A DNA stretch of 64,000 nt from Fundidesulfovibrio terrae. Lineage in GTDB: Bacteria; Desulfobacterota; Desulfovibrionia; Desulfovibrionales; Desulfovibrionaceae. The stretch is taken from assembly GCF_022808915.1 (NCBI RefSeq), contig NZ_JAKZFS010000002.1:1-64000 (forward strand). The letters run 5' to 3'. Below the pieces are notes generated by a model. The model made no database searches. It saw only the letters and a list, made by a program, of their open reading frames with translations, and had not been told where the DNA came from. Positions within the stretch are counted from its first letter, which is position 1. The number at the start of each line of letters is the position of its first letter. Made by a program: the position numbers and the translations under genes. Shown here in pieces: positions 9,103-18,993 of this stretch.

Positions 9103-10350
9103 CTACTCGTATTTCTTGAAAATCAAGCACGCATTGGTGCCGCCGAACCCGAAGGAGTCGTTCAGGACCGTGCGCACGGTGCGCTTCTTGGGCGCATTGG
9201 GCGTGTAGTCCAGATCGCACAGGGGATCGGGGGTCTCGTAGTTGATGGTGGGGGGCACCACGTCCTCCATGATGGATTTCACGGAGAAGACGCTTTCAAT
9301 GGCTCCGGCCGCGCCGAGGCAGTGGCCGATCATGGACTTGTTGGACGTGACCGACAGCTTGTAGGCGTGGTCGCCGAACACGGTCTTGAGGGCCTGGGTC
9401 TCGCACTGGTCGTTCAGCTGCGTGGACGTGCCGTGCGCATTGACACAGTCGATGTCCTCGGGCTTCATGCCCGCCTCGCGCAGGGCGGCCGCCATGGCCA
9501 GGGCCGCGCCTTCGCCGGATTCCGGGGGGGCGGTCATGTGGTAGGCGTCGCCGGATGCGCCCATGCCCGCCACTTCGGCCAGTATCCTGGCTCCGCGGGC
9601 CTTGGCGAATTCGAGTTCCTCGAGCATGAGGATGCCCGCGCCCTCGCCCATGACGAAGCCGGTGCGGTCCTTTTCGAAGGGCCGCGAGGCCTTGGTGGGC
9701 TCGTCGTTGCGGGTGGAGAGGGCCTTGAGGGCGTTGAAACCGGAGAGGCCCAGGGCGGCGATGGTGGATTCCACGCCGCCGCAGATCATGGCCTTGGCCC
9801 GGCCGAGCATGATGTCGGTATAGGCGTAGCCCACCCCGTGCGCGCCCGAGGCGCAGGCCGTGGTGGTGCAGACGTTGGGCCCTTTCGCGCCGGTGAAGAT
9901 GGCGGACTGCCCCGCGGCCATGTTGGCGATGAGCACCGGGATGAAGAAGGGCGACACCCTGCCCGGTCCACCGGCCAGGAGCTTCTTGTGCTGCTCCTCG
10001 ATGGTGTGCAGGCCGCCCAGGCCGCAGCCGATGAGCGTGCCCACGAAGGGGGCCAGTTCGGGGGTGATTTCGAGCCCCGAGTCTTCCACGGCCATCATGG
10101 ACGCCACAACGGCGTACTGGGTGAACAGGTCCATGCGCCGGGCCTGTTTGACCGGAATGTACTTGGACGGATCGAACCCCTTGACCTCGCAAGCGAAGGT
10201 CGTATCGAACCCGGAGGCGTCGAAACGGGTGATGGGACCCGCGCCGGACACGCCGTCCAGGAGGTTCTGCCAGCTGGTGGCGAGATCGTTGCCGATAGGC
10301 GTGATCGCACCCATGCCGGTGACGACGACACGATTGAGCTTCATGGGCAT
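9103..10350 (-). CDS. fabF: Beta-ketoacyl-ACP synthase II
   Basis: FabF (415 residues) condenses malonyl-ACP with acyl-ACP in fatty-acid elongation. The catalytic Cys sits in TACASGAHG, and the two active-site His residues in NAHGTSTQLND and GHCLGAAGAIE. The N terminus RVVVTGMGAITPIG is canonical. Three start codons are possible in succession; the ATG at 10350 has AAGG at suitable spacing, though the ATG six bases later is equally conventional. It lies directly after acpP. Confidence 0.97.
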   Translation of the reverse strand: MPMKLNRVVVTGMGAITPIGNDLATSWQNLLDGVSGAGPITRFDASGFDTTFACEVKGFDPSKYIPVKQARRMDLFTQYAVVASMMAVEDSGLEITPELAPFVGTLIGCGLGGLHTIEEQHKKLLAGGPGRVSPFFIPVLIANMAAGQSAIFTGAKGPNVCTTTACASGAHGVGYAYTDIMLGRAKAMICGGVESTIAALGLSGFNALKALSTRNDEPTKASRPFEKDRTGFVMGEGAGILMLEELEFAKARGARILAEVAGMGASGDAYHMTAPPESGEGAALAMAAALREAGMKPEDIDCVNAHGTSTQLNDQCETQALKTVFGDHAYKLSVTSNKSMIGHCLGAAGAIESVFSVKSIMEDVVPPTINYETPDPLCDLDYTPNAPKKRTVRTVLNDSFGFGGTNACLIFKKYE

Positions 10351-10407
10351 TGGCACCTTGAGGGAAAATAGGGCGGCCGGAAAACGGGTCCGGCCGCCAA
10401 TGCTATG

Positions 10408-10641
10408 TTAGGCCTGCTTGGACGAGACGTAGTCGATGGCGTCCTGGACCTTGACGATCTTCTGGGCGTCCTCGTCGGCGATCTCGACGCCGAATTCCTC
10501 TTCCATGGCCATGATCAGCTCGGTGAGGTCCAGGGAATCGGCGCCCAGGTCGTCCACGAACTTGGCTTCGGGCTTGACCTCGTCGGCGGAAACTCCCAAC
10601 TGGTCCACGATGATCTCTTTGACTTTTTCGGCGACGGACAT
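10408..10641 (-). CDS. acpP: Acyl carrier protein
   Basis: A 77-residue acidic helical protein that carries growing acyl chains on phosphopantetheine. The attachment serine is in [12 protein letters not shown], and the length and composition are those of AcpP. It sits between fabG and fabF in the fatty-acid operon. CAAGGAGAG provides a strong ribosome-binding site. Confidence 0.98.
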   Translation of the reverse strand: MSVAEKVKEIIVDQLGVSADEVKPEAKFVDDLGADSLDLTELIMAMEEEFGVEIADEDAQKIVKVQDAIDYVSSKQA

Positions 10642-10677
10642 GTTGCTCTCCTTGGAATAAGCGGGTGGTTGTTTTCG

Positions 10678-11424
10678 TTAGCGGTAAAGGCCGCCGTTGA
10701 CGGCCAGCACCTGGCCGGTGACGTAGGCGGCCTCCGGCGAGGCGAGATAGGCAACAGCCGAGGCGACATCCTCGGGAGTGCCCATTTTTTTCAGCGGAAT
10801 CTGCTCCAGGAAGGCGGCCTTGACCGCGTCGGGAAGCACTGCGGTCATGTCGCTCTCGATGAAGCCGGGAGCCACGGCGTTGACCGTGATGCCGCGCGGA
10901 GCCAGCTCCAGGGCGGCGGTCTTGGTGAGCCCGATGAGCCCGGCCTTGGCGGCCACGTAGTTGGCCTGCCCGGCGTTGCCCGACTGGCCCACCACGGAAA
11001 CGATGTTCACGATGCGCCCGGCGCGGCGCTTCATCATGATCTTGGCGGCTTCGCGCAGGCAGGTGAAGGCTCCGGTGAGGTTCACGCCGATGACCCGGTC
11101 CCAGTCCTCGTCCTTCATGCGCACCAACAGGCCGTCCTTGGTGATGCCGGCGTTGTTCACCAGCACCTCAAGTTCCACCTTGCCCTCGATGTGCTCCTTG
11201 AAGAAGGAGGCCACCGCGCCCCGGTCGGAGACGTCCAGGGCCATGGCCTGGGCTTCGCCGCCCTCGGCCATGATGTGGGCGGCCACAGCCTTGGCCTCGT
11301 CGGGCTTGGAGACGTAGGTGAAGATGACGGAATAGCCGTTCTTGGCCAGACGTTTGGCCACGGCCGCGCCGATGCCGCGCGAGCCTCCGGTGACGAGAGC
11401 GGTGAGGCGGGGAGGGTTTTTCAT
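10678..11424 (-). CDS. fabG: 3-oxoacyl-ACP reductase
   Basis: FabG (248 residues) performs the NADPH-dependent reduction step of fatty-acid elongation. It shows VTGGSRGIG, the NNAGIT motif, the catalytic serine region VSVVGQSGNAGQ and YVAAK (YxxxK). Its place between fabH and acpP distinguishes it from the unlinked SDR at 566. Confidence 0.96.
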   Translation of the reverse strand: MKNPPRLTALVTGGSRGIGAAVAKRLAKNGYSVIFTYVSKPDEAKAVAAHIMAEGGEAQAMALDVSDRGAVASFFKEHIEGKVELEVLVNNAGITKDGLLVRMKDEDWDRVIGVNLTGAFTCLREAAKIMMKRRAGRIVNIVSVVGQSGNAGQANYVAAKAGLIGLTKTAALELAPRGITVNAVAPGFIESDMTAVLPDAVKAAFLEQIPLKKMGTPEDVASAVAYLASPEAAYVTGQVLAVNGGLYR

Positions 11425-11487
11425 GCTGGTTCCGGTATGAATTGAGGGTGCCTAACTCAATTGTTTAGCAAACTCAAACGTCATTTT

Positions 11488-12483
11488 CTAGACGAATTTG
11501 AGAAGCGCGGCGCCCCAGGTGAATCCGCCGCCGAACACGGTCAGCAGCACCCGCGCGCCGGGCTTGACCCGGCCTTCGGCCACGGCGTCGGCCAGGGCGA
11601 TGGCCACGGACGCGGCCGAGGTGTTGCCGTAGCGGTCCACCGTGACCATGACCCGGTTGCCCGAGAACTTGAGCCGCTTGCCCACAGCCTCGATGATGCG
11701 CAGGTTGGCCTGGTGGGGGATGAACAGGTCGATGTCGTCCATGACCAGCCCGTTCTTCTCCACGATCTCCTCGCACACGGAGCCCATGGAGCGCACGGCG
11801 TTCTTGTAGACCTCGGGGCCGTTCATCTCGATGAAGAATTCGTCCTTGATGGTGTCGCCGAGCTTCATCGGCCAGCCCGAGCCGCCGCCCTTCACCGTGA
11901 GCAGGGGCCACAGGGAACCGTCGGCCTTGAGCACCACGTCCTCGATGACCGCCTGTCCGGGCTTGGGCTCGCGGTCGGAGACCACGATGGCGCCCGCGCC
12001 GTCGCCGAAAAGCACGCAGGTGGCCCGGTCGGCCCAGTTGGTGCGGCTGGTGGTGACTTCGGCGGCCGTGACCAGCACGGTGGAGCCGGGGCGCAGCGCC
12101 AGAGTCCCCCGGGCTGCCTCGATGGCGTAGAGGAAACCGGAGCAGGCCGCGTTCATGTCCACGCAGGCGCGTCCCCGGATGCCGAGCTTCTCCTGAAGGA
12201 TGCAGGAGGCGGGCGGGCAGAACGCGTCCGGGGTGAAGGTGGCGTAGAAGATGTGGCTCAGGTCCGCCGCTTCGCGCCCGGCGCTTAACAGGGCGTTGGA
12301 GGCGGCCTTGGCGGCCAGGTCGCTGGAGGTCTCTCCGGGAGCGACGATGCGCCGCTCCTTGATTCCGGTGCGGGAGGTTATCCAGTCGTCGCTGGTGTCG
12401 ACCATGGTTTCCAACTCGGCGTTGGTGAGCACACGATCGGGGACATGACGGCCAAAACCTTCGATAGTGAAGAGTCCGTGCAT
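11488..12483 (-). CDS. fabH: Beta-ketoacyl-ACP synthase III
   Basis: FabH (331 residues) starts fatty-acid synthesis from acetyl-CoA and malonyl-ACP. The triad is visible: Cys in NAACSGFLYAIE, His in PHQANLRIIEA and Asn in YGNTSAAS. The N-terminal DWITSRTGIKERR is a family signature. It begins 12 bases after plsX on the same strand. Confidence 0.97.
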   Translation of the reverse strand: MHGLFTIEGFGRHVPDRVLTNAELETMVDTSDDWITSRTGIKERRIVAPGETSSDLAAKAASNALLSAGREAADLSHIFYATFTPDAFCPPASCILQEKLGIRGRACVDMNAACSGFLYAIEAARGTLALRPGSTVLVTAAEVTTSRTNWADRATCVLFGDGAGAIVVSDREPKPGQAVIEDVVLKADGSLWPLLTVKGGGSGWPMKLGDTIKDEFFIEMNGPEVYKNAVRSMGSVCEEIVEKNGLVMDDIDLFIPHQANLRIIEAVGKRLKFSGNRVMVTVDRYGNTSAASVAIALADAVAEGRVKPGARVLLTVFGGGFTWGAALLKFV

Positions 12484-12495
12484 TGTGTGAGTCTT

Positions 12496-13548
12496 TTATT
12501 CGGCGTGGGCCGGGCGTTTGACGAAGTGGGCGAAGTCCTTGTTGGCGGCGAGGCCGGACTTGAGCTGGGCGGCAGCGTCCATGCTGATGAGCGTGCCGGC
12601 CATGTCCACGGCGTTGGCGATGGCCTTCTGGTTGGAGGCTCCGTGGCTGACGATGACCGTGCCGTTGAGCCCCAGAAGCGGCGCGCCGCCGTATTCGGCG
12701 TAGTCCATGAGCCTGGAGAAGCGCTTGAGGGCCGACAGGGCAAGGGTGGTGCCGATCTTGGCGAAGAAACCGCGCCTGAGCTCTCCCTTGAGGAGCCTGC
12801 CCAACGAAGACGCCAGTCCTTCGGCCTGCTTGATGACCACGTTGCCCACGAACCCGTCGCACACCACCACGTCCACCTCGCCGGTGAAGAGGTCGCGTCC
12901 CTCGATGTTTCCGACGAAGTCCAGCGAGGAGTTCTTGAACAGCTCGAAGGCTTCCTTGACCAACTGGTTGCCCTTGCCCTCCTCCTCACCGTTGGAGAGG
13001 ATGGCCACCTCGGGGTGCGGGCGGTGCAGCAGGAGCCTGGCCATGACATCGGCCATGATGCCGAACTGCAGGAGGTTCAGGGCCTTGCAGTCCACGTTGG
13101 CTCCGGCGTCCACCAGCACAAGGGGGGCGCGCTCCGTGGGCAGGATGGTGGCCAGGGCAGGCCGATCCACGCCCTCGATGCGCCCCAGGGTGAAGAGGCT
13201 GCACGCCAGCACCACGCCGGTGTTCCCGGCGCTGATGAGTCCGTCGGCCTGGCCCTCCCGGACCAGGTTGCAGGCCACCTGGATGGACGAGTCCTTCTTC
13301 CTGCGCAAGGCCTCGGACGGCTTGTCGTGCATCTCCGCCACCTGGGTGGCGTGCACGACGCGCACGACGATGCCTCGCGTGTCGAGCTTGGAAAGCTCGG
13401 CAGCGATCCTGGGCTCGTCACCGACCAGAAGCAGGTCGAACTGCTTGCGCTTGGCGGCTTGCACGGCGCCGGGGACGACAACGTGGGGGCCGAAGTCCCC
13501 ACCCATGGCGTCCACGGCGATACGGGGCCGGTTAGGACTGGGGTTCAT
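12496..13548 (-). CDS. plsX: Phosphate acyltransferase
   Basis: PlsX (350 residues) converts acyl-ACP to acyl-phosphate for phospholipid synthesis. [12 protein letters not shown] at the N terminus, [10 protein letters not shown] and the [11 protein letters not shown] segment are typical. Its start overlaps the end of rpmF by 17 bases, suggesting translational coupling. Confidence 0.97.
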   Translation of the reverse strand: MNPSPNRPRIAVDAMGGDFGPHVVVPGAVQAAKRKQFDLLLVGDEPRIAAELSKLDTRGIVVRVVHATQVAEMHDKPSEALRRKKDSSIQVACNLVREGQADGLISAGNTGVVLACSLFTLGRIEGVDRPALATILPTERAPLVLVDAGANVDCKALNLLQFGIMADVMARLLLHRPHPEVAILSNGEEEGKGNQLVKEAFELFKNSSLDFVGNIEGRDLFTGEVDVVVCDGFVGNVVIKQAEGLASSLGRLLKGELRRGFFAKIGTTLALSALKRFSRLMDYAEYGGAPLLGLNGTVIVSHGASNQKAIANAVDMAGTLISMDAAAQLKSGLAANKDFAHFVKRPAHAE

Positions 13549-13717
13549 CCCGCTTGAGCACCTGACGGCCCTTGTAGGTGCCGCAGCTGGGGCAGACCCT
13601 GTGAGGCAGGGCGGGCTCGCCGCAGGAGCACAGGATGACGTTGACGGCGGTCAGGGCGTCGTGGGAGCGGCGCATGCCCTTGCGGGACTTGGAGACTTTC
13701 TTCTTGGGGACGGCCAT
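13532..13717 (-). CDS. rpmF: 50S ribosomal protein L32
   Basis: A 61-residue protein with the canonical [20 protein letters not shown] start and a zinc ribbon of four cysteines ([15 protein letters not shown]). The rpmF-plsX pairing is widely conserved. Confidence 0.97.
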   Translation of the reverse strand: MAVPKKKVSKSRKGMRRSHDALTAVNVILCSCGEPALPHRVCPSCGTYKGRQVLKRDEPQS

Positions 13718-13737
13718 TTCCGTATACCTCTATATAA

Positions 13738-14268
13738 TTAGTCTTTCTTGACAATGGTCAGGCCGCGCAGGGCGGCCATGCGCGGGTCCAGCTCGGCGCC
13801 GCCGCACTTGCACGGCCCCGCGTTGAGGTCCTGCCCGCAGGACGGGCACAGACCTTTGCAGTCCTCCGAGCACAACGGCTTCACCGGCAGGGCCAACACG
13901 AACTCTTCCCAGAGCAAGCCGCCGACGTCAAGCTCCAGGACGCGCCCCCGCCTTCTGAGCAGGGTGGGCTCCAGGGACTCTTCGCCGGGAATCGGCTCTT
14001 CCTCGAAGAGGTCGAAGCTCTGGTCCACGTCCACCCGCACCTCGCGGGTGCAGCGGTCGCACGGGGCGGAAACCGCTCCGGTGAGCCTGCCGCGCACAAG
14101 AGCCCCGCGCGGTTCGGGGGTCACCTTGAGCGTGGCCGTAAGCGGCGACGCGGGCGCGAAGTCCATGTTGAACTCGCGCAGGCCCTCGACCCAGAGCTCC
14201 TGGTCGTCGAAGTCGAACTCGCGGCCTTCAGCCGGTATGTCGGTTATGTCCAGCCAACGCTCGGCCAT
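13738..14268 (-). CDS. yceD: YceD family (DUF177) protein
   Basis: A 176-residue YceD/DUF177 protein, associated with 23S rRNA accumulation and ribosomal protein co-expression. The CDRCTREV motif and the C-terminal cysteine pairs [21 protein letters not shown] are diagnostic. The frame is open upstream, but MAERWLD with GGAGGGAG as ribosome-binding site is the true start. It heads the rpmF-plsX-fab operon. Confidence 0.92.
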   Translation of the reverse strand: MAERWLDITDIPAEGREFDFDDQELWVEGLREFNMDFAPASPLTATLKVTPEPRGALVRGRLTGAVSAPCDRCTREVRVDVDQSFDLFEEEPIPGEESLEPTLLRRRGRVLELDVGGLLWEEFVLALPVKPLCSEDCKGLCPSCGQDLNAGPCKCGGAELDPRMAALRGLTIVKKD

Positions 14269-14292
14269 GGTTCTCCCTCCGGGAAACAAGGG

Positions 14293-14321
14293 TGAGTAAT
14301 CGCGCCTTGGGGTTCTGTCAA
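14293..14321 (-). promoter_or_regulatory. Candidate promoter of the yceD-fab-glyA operon
   Basis: On the minus strand a perfect TTGACA (14321-14316) is followed after 17 bases by TACTCA (14298-14293), a weak -10. It lies about 25 bases upstream of the yceD start codon in the divergent yceD/rpmB gap. Confidence 0.45.
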
Positions 14322-14417
14322 CAAAAAGCTTGCCAGGGCGAAAAAGTGCGTGTAAGCATCGCTTCCCTTTCGACGAGTATTTCATATTCCTGGGGTTTTC
14401 CCCGTTGGAGGTTTGAT

Positions 14418-14630
14418 ATGGCCAAGGTTTGTGAAAAGTGCGGCAAAAAGCCCCAGAGCGGCAACAATGTTTCCCACGCCAACAACAAGTCCAAGCGCCG
14501 CTTCGTGCCCAACCTGCGCCAGGTGCGTGCCCAGAAGGCCTCCGGCGAAGTGTGCACCATGACCGTGTGCACCCGTTGCCTGCGCTCCGGCACGGTGGTG
14601 AAGCCCGTCGTGCGTGAAAAGGCCGAGTAG
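14418..14630 (+). CDS. rpmB: 50S ribosomal protein L28
   Basis: A 70-residue protein beginning [20 protein letters not shown], with a second cysteine pair CTRC, so this is the zinc-binding form of L28. The start has TTGGAGG upstream. It is transcribed alone, divergently from the yceD operon, and ends at a strong terminator. A possible -35 (TTGCCA at 14330) is present but its -10 is poor. Confidence 0.97.
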   Translation: MAKVCEKCGKKPQSGNNVSHANNKSKRRFVPNLRQVRAQKASGEVCTMTVCTRCLRSGTVVKPVVREKAE

Positions 14631-14660
14631 GCTTTTTCGTTTTTTATTTCAGTCGATGAC

Positions 14661-14693
14661 GCCGGACCGGGGAAACCCGGTCCGGCTTTTGTT
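14661..14693 (+). terminator. Terminator of rpmB
   Basis: GCCGGACCGGG (14661-14671) pairs with CCCGGTCCGGC (14676-14686) around GAAA and is followed by TTTTGTTGTTT. Confidence 0.92.
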
Positions 14694-14730
14694 GTTTCCG
14701 CACGTTCCTGAAGGACGGGCGCTTCCTGTC

Positions 14731-14771
14731 CCGAAACGAAAGGCCGGGCGGATGGTTCACATCCGCCCGGC
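14731..14771 (-). terminator. Terminator of the ABC/DUF2318 operon
   Basis: A 12-base perfect stem GCCGGGCGGATG/CATCCGCCCGGC (14743-14754 with 14760-14771) is followed on the minus strand by CTTTCGTTTCG. It lies about 70 bases past the ABC ATPase gene. Confidence 0.75.
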
Positions 14772-14842
14772 TATGTACATTCGTTGCAGCGGCAAGCTCG
14801 CAGATGCGGCCTGCTTGGAGGACTCTCCAACGTGCGCGGGGA

Positions 14843-15511
<669 letters not shown>

Positions 15512-15520
15512 GGCGCGCTC

Positions 15521-16681
15521 CTACAGCATGACCAGCGCCTGGCTGGGATCGGTGTTTGCGGCCTTCCAGGCGGGGATCACCGACGACAGGCAGGAGATCA
15601 CCGCCACGCCGGAGAGGGTCAGGCCCAGGTGCCAGGGCTCCATGGCCAGGCTGGCCTCCTTGGCCATGTCCAGCATGTCCATCACCTTGAAGCTCACGCC
15701 GAAGCCGCCGAAGTAGCCCACCAGCCCGGCCACCACGCCGATGATCAGCGCCTCCAGGCAGAAGATGGAGAACACCGAGGACTTCGAATAGCCCAGGGAC
15801 CTGAGCACCCCGATCTCGTGCTTGCGCTCGTTCACCGACGCCAGAAGCGACAGGGCGATCATGAAACAGGCCGTGAGCAGGAGGATCACGCTCACGATGA
15901 GCGCCAGGTGCTGCACGAAATGGACGGTGTACATGCGGCTCTTGACCACTTTCTGCATGGCCACGATGTCCACGTCCGGGAGCTTCTGCTGGATCTGGGC
16001 CACGATTTCGTCGATAGGGCAGCCCGAACACAGCGCGGCCACCTCGGCGAAATGGATCTGCCCCGGCTGGTGCATGGCTTCCTGGAGATCCGTGATGTCC
16101 GCGAAGACCACGTTGTCGTCCTCGCTTCCGGTCGGCAGGATCACCCCGGCCACGGTGAAGTCGCGGCCTTCGGCCTGGAAGGTGGCGCCGGGCTTGAGCG
16201 ACAGGGCCTCGGCGGCCTTGGTCCCGACCAGGACCTCGCCGGGCTTGTCGGCCGGGCGGCCGTCGAAACCCCAGTAGTTCTTGATCATGAGCTCTTCGGC
16301 CCAGTCCACGCCGATCATGGCCACGGGGACGTCCTTGACCTTGGTCAGGGCCAGGAACTTGGGGGCCACGGCCGCGATGCGCTCCTTGAGTTCGATGGTG
16401 CGCACCGTGTCCACCTGCTCGCGGGTGAGGTGCCTCACGTCGAAGGACACGCTGCCCAGGCTGAATCCCCCGTAGCCCACGGCCAGGGTGTCCTCCTTGG
16501 GCTTGAGCATGATGTTGGCCCCGTAGGCGGTGAGCTTCTTCTCCATGGAGTCGCCCACGGCCTTGGACACGTAGTTGAGGGCCACCACCGAGCAGATGCC
16601 AGCGGCGAACACTACCGTGAGCAGCACCGTGCGCATCAGCTTGCGCCTGAGGGTGCGCATGGGAAGCGAGAGCAGGTTCAT
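15521..16681 (-). CDS. FtsX/MacB-type ABC transporter permease
   Basis: A 386-residue inner-membrane protein: one N-terminal helix (about residues 15-40), a large extracytoplasmic MacB-PCD-like domain (about 45-255), then three C-terminal helices of the FtsX fold containing [17 protein letters not shown]. The periplasmic domain carries a Cys pair (CSGC), possibly a metal or redox site. It partners the ATPase downstream and the DUF2318 protein upstream. Confidence 0.88.
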   Translation of the reverse strand: MNLLSLPMRTLRRKLMRTVLLTVVFAAGICSVVALNYVSKAVGDSMEKKLTAYGANIMLKPKEDTLAVGYGGFSLGSVSFDVRHLTREQVDTVRTIELKERIAAVAPKFLALTKVKDVPVAMIGVDWAEELMIKNYWGFDGRPADKPGEVLVGTKAAEALSLKPGATFQAEGRDFTVAGVILPTGSEDDNVVFADITDLQEAMHQPGQIHFAEVAALCSGCPIDEIVAQIQQKLPDVDIVAMQKVVKSRMYTVHFVQHLALIVSVILLLTACFMIALSLLASVNERKHEIGVLRSLGYSKSSVFSIFCLEALIIGVVAGLVGYFGGFGVSFKVMDMLDMAKEASLAMEPWHLGLTLSGVAVISCLSSVIPAWKAANTDPSQALVML

Positions 16682-16691
16682 GGGCAGCCGC

Positions 16692-17096
16692 CTATTGGAA
16701 GTACTTGAGGCCCTGGGCCAGGTCGTCCTTGGAGATCACCACGTCGGCGCCGTCGATCTTGTTGGGCAGGGGATGCGGGTTGCAGCCGCCCTTGACCATG
16801 CCCACGCGCGAGACGTGGAACTTCTGGCCGCAGTTGACGCAGACCATGAATTCGCCCTGCTGCTTGTAGCCCTTCTTTTCGGGGAAGCACACGTCGCAGG
16901 CGTCCAGGGCCGAACGCACGGTGCCGTCCGGGGCCTTCACCACGAAGTACTTCACGGTGGTGCCGTTCACGTCCAGCTTGTAGAACTTGGCGGTGTCGCT
17001 CACGTCCTTGAGGGGGATCTTGACGGTGTCGTCGGCCGCATGGGCGGCCAGGGGCAGGGCCAGAAGCAGAAGCAGGGGAAGAAGGATGCGTTTCAC
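16692..17096 (-). CDS. DUF2318 cysteine-rich periplasmic protein
   Basis: About 134 residues with a signal peptide (VKRILLPLLLLLALPLAAHA) and the DUF2318 signature: DACDVCFPEKKGY, MVCVNCGQKF and KGGCNPHPL. The cysteines suggest metal or Fe-S binding. Family members cluster with FTR1/P19 and FtsX-type ABC genes in iron or copper transport loci; FTR1 and P19 are absent here. The GTG start at 17096 has AGAGAGG eight bases upstream; an ATG six codons earlier has none. First gene of the operon, preceded by a candidate sigma-54 promoter. Confidence 0.85.
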   Translation of the reverse strand: MKRILLPLLLLLALPLAAHAADDTVKIPLKDVSDTAKFYKLDVNGTTVKYFVVKAPDGTVRSALDACDVCFPEKKGYKQQGEFMVCVNCGQKFHVSRVGMVKGGCNPHPLPNKIDGADVVISKDDLAQGLKYFQ

Positions 17097-17206
17097 GAAA
17101 GTGACCTCTCTCATGTGGATTTCTTGTCGGGGCGTTTGATGCCGCCGGGACCGGCGGCCTTGGTCCATGTAAGCACGGATGGCGGCCGGTCAAAGCCTTT
17201 CTGGGG

Positions 17207-17223
17207 AAGCAGGATGTATGCCA
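17207..17223 (-). promoter_or_regulatory. Candidate sigma-54 promoter of the DUF2318-ABC operon
   Basis: The minus strand reads TGGCATACATCCTGCTT, with GG and GC separated by exactly ten bases (complementary CC at 17221-17222 and GC at 17209-17210). It matches the -24/-12 pattern TGGCAC-N5-TTGC and is nearly identical to the element at 24472-24488. Transcription would begin about 100 bases upstream of the DUF2318 start. Confidence 0.6.
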
Positions 17224-17274
17224 CTGGCCATTCATTCGAAATGTCATGGAATTTTATATGACCCCAACCTGCCG

Positions 17275-17312
17275 TGTGCACAAAATTGCACATCGGTTTC
17301 TCCTTGTGCAAT
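17275..17312. promoter_or_regulatory. Inverted-repeat operator, site A (TGTGCA-N6-TGCACA)
   Basis: TGTGCA (17275-17280), six bases, and TGCACA (17287-17292) form an 18-base inverted repeat; a third half-site TTGTGCAAT follows at 17304-17312. The centre is about 62 bases upstream of the -24 GG of the sigma-54 promoter at 17207-17223, the position expected of an enhancer. The same repeat occurs at 24394-24411. It also lies close upstream of the gltX promoter. Confidence 0.6.
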
Positions 17313-17327
17313 CACGTGCCCGGCGCG

Positions 17328-17357
17328 TTGACAGCCCCCCGGTCCGGCGCGTACCAG
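17328..17357 (+). promoter_or_regulatory. Candidate sigma-70 promoter of gltX
   Basis: A perfect TTGACA (17328-17333) with TACCAG (17352-17357) after 18 bases; the -10 is weak. The gltX start codon is about 30 bases downstream. Confidence 0.4.
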
Positions 17358-17385
17358 CGGGCCACCACGAAATTTCGGAGGCTCC

Positions 17386-18762
17386 ATGAGCATCGTCACC
17401 CGTTTCGCCCCCAGCCCCACCGGTCAGCTGCACATCGGCGGCGCGCGCACCGCCATCTTCAGCTGGCTGCTGGCCCGCCAGGCCGGAGGCAGATTCCTGC
17501 TGCGCATCGAGGACACCGATACCGTCCGCTCCCAGGCCGCCTACACCGAGGGCATCCTGGCCTCCATGAAATGGCTCGGCCTGGACTGGGACGACGAGCC
17601 CATCTACCAAACGCAACGCTTCGACCTCTACAACCAGTACATCGATCGCATGGTCGAGGCCGGTTCGGCTTACTGGTGCTCCTGCACGCCCGAAGAGGTG
17701 GAAGCCATGCGCGAGACCGCGCGGGCGAGCGGCACCAAGCCCAAGTACGACGGACGCTGCCGCGAACGCGGCCTCGGCCCCGGACCCGGCCGCGTGGTGC
17801 GCCTCAAGGCTCCCCTTGGCGGCACCACCCTGATGGACGACCTCGTCCACGGCCCGGTCGCCTTCGAGAACACCGAACTCGACGACATGATCCTGCGCCG
17901 CTCCGACAACACCCCCACCTACAACCTGGCCGTCGTGGTGGACGACGCCACCATGGGCGTCACCCACGTCATCCGCGGCGACGACCACATCAACAACACC
18001 CCCAAGCAGATCCTCATATACAACGCCCTGGGTTTCCCGCTGCCCGTCTTCGGGCACGTGCCCATGATCCTGGGGCCGGACAAGAAGAAGCTCTCCAAGC
18101 GCCACGGCGCAACCGCCGTCTACGAATACGAGGCCGAAGGCATCCTGCCCGAGGCCATGCTCAACTGCCTCGTTCGCCTGGGCTGGTCCTACGGCGACAA
18201 GGAGATCTTCTCCCGCGAGGAGCTCATCGAGCACTTCTCCATCAAGGCCCTGGGCAAATCAGCCTCGGTGTTCGACCGCGAGAAGCTCCTTTGGCTCAAC
18301 CAGCACTATATTAAGGAATGCCCGCTGGACCGCCTGGCCGCGCTCCTTACGCCCCATCTGGCGCAGCGCGGCTTCACCGGCCTTGACCGCGAGTACCTGA
18401 AAGCCTTCATGCCCCTGCTCCAGCCGCGCTCGCGCACGCTGTTGGAAATGGCCGACCAGGCCGCCATGTTCGTGGCCGACGCGCCCGAAATGGACGCCCA
18501 GGCCGTGGCCAAGTTCCTCACCGATGAGGTCAAGCCGCATCTGGCCGCCCTGGCCGCCATCTTCGCGGCCGCGCCCGTGTTCGAGCAGGAGCCCCTGGAG
18601 GCGGCCGCCAAGGCCTACCTCGACGAGAACGGACTCAAGTTCAAAACCGTGGCCCAGCCCCTGCGCGTGGCCCTCACCGGCAGGACCGCCAGCCCGGGAT
18701 TGTTCGAGATGATGCAGGCCATGGGGCGCGACCGGGTGCTCGCGCGCCTGGGAAGAGTGTAA
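17386..18762 (+). CDS. gltX: Glutamyl-tRNA synthetase
   Basis: A 458-residue class I aminoacyl-tRNA synthetase that charges tRNA-Glu (or is non-discriminating). The ATP-binding HIGH motif appears as QLHIGGARTAIFSW and the KMSKS motif as KKLSKRHG. The anticodon-binding domain fills the C-terminal third. GGAGG is well placed before the ATG. Whether the organism needs GatCAB for tRNA-Gln cannot be judged here. It ends before a repeat-rich intergenic stretch. Confidence 0.97.
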   Translation: MSIVTRFAPSPTGQLHIGGARTAIFSWLLARQAGGRFLLRIEDTDTVRSQAAYTEGILASMKWLGLDWDDEPIYQTQRFDLYNQYIDRMVEAGSAYWCSCTPEEVEAMRETARASGTKPKYDGRCRERGLGPGPGRVVRLKAPLGGTTLMDDLVHGPVAFENTELDDMILRRSDNTPTYNLAVVVDDATMGVTHVIRGDDHINNTPKQILIYNALGFPLPVFGHVPMILGPDKKKLSKRHGATAVYEYEAEGILPEAMLNCLVRLGWSYGDKEIFSREELIEHFSIKALGKSASVFDREKLLWLNQHYIKECPLDRLAALLTPHLAQRGFTGLDREYLKAFMPLLQPRSRTLLEMADQAAMFVADAPEMDAQAVAKFLTDEVKPHLAALAAIFAAAPVFEQEPLEAAAKAYLDENGLKFKTVAQPLRVALTGRTASPGLFEMMQAMGRDRVLARLGRV

Positions 18763-18771
18763 GAGAAGAGC

Positions 18772-18836
18772 TGGGGCGCTGCCCCAGACCCCGCAAGGGC
18801 TCCGCCCTTGACCCGCCAGGGGGATGATCCCCCTGG
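18772..18836. repeat. Intergenic multi-hairpin repeat, type B copy 1
   Basis: Three short perfect hairpins occur in a row: TGGGGC/GCCCCA, CAAGGGC/GCCCTTG and CCAGGGGGA/TCCCCCTGG, each with a 3-base loop, joined by ACCCCG and ACCCG linkers. A degenerate copy with the same layout lies at 25549-25611. It begins ten bases after gltX and leads into the large palindrome. Confidence 0.75.
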
Positions 18837-18837
18837 A

Positions 18838-18903
18838 CCCTCAAATAGCTTCGCGGGCCTGAGACCGGCATGCCGGTCTCAGGCCCGCGAAGCTATTTGA
18901 GGG
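18838..18903. repeat. 66-base perfect palindrome
   Basis: The segment equals its own reverse complement over 66 bases, centred between 18870 and 18871 (GGCATGCC centre), with no spacer. Such a sequence can extrude a cruciform or form a 33-base-pair RNA hairpin between the convergent gltX and chemoreceptor genes, where it may act as a bidirectional terminator. The flanks are different hairpin repeats (type B left, type A right). Confidence 0.9.
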
Positions 18904-18976
18904 GATTCCAAAGGGACTCAGTCCCTTTGGCGGGAGAGTGCAGAGAGGGCGGCGCCCTCTCTGCCCGCCGGAGGCA
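18904..18976. repeat. Intergenic double-hairpin repeat, copy 2
   Basis: CCAAAGGGAC/GTCCCTTTGG (18908-18917 with 18921-18930) and GCAGAGAGGGC/GCCCTCTCTGC (18940-18950 with 18954-18964) are followed by CCGCCGGAGGC. Compared with 374-444 both stems differ by base-pair exchanges that keep pairing (A-T to G-C; C-G to G-C). Confidence 0.85.
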
Positions 18977-18993
18977 TCTTTCTCTTCGCTCTT

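Noticed and set aside
17275-17292. Site A as a CRP/FNR-type site
   Set aside because: Half-sites TGTGC and GCACA are eight bases apart, not the six of CRP (TGTGA-N6-TCACA) or four of FNR, and the pairing with sigma-54 elements fits an enhancer better.
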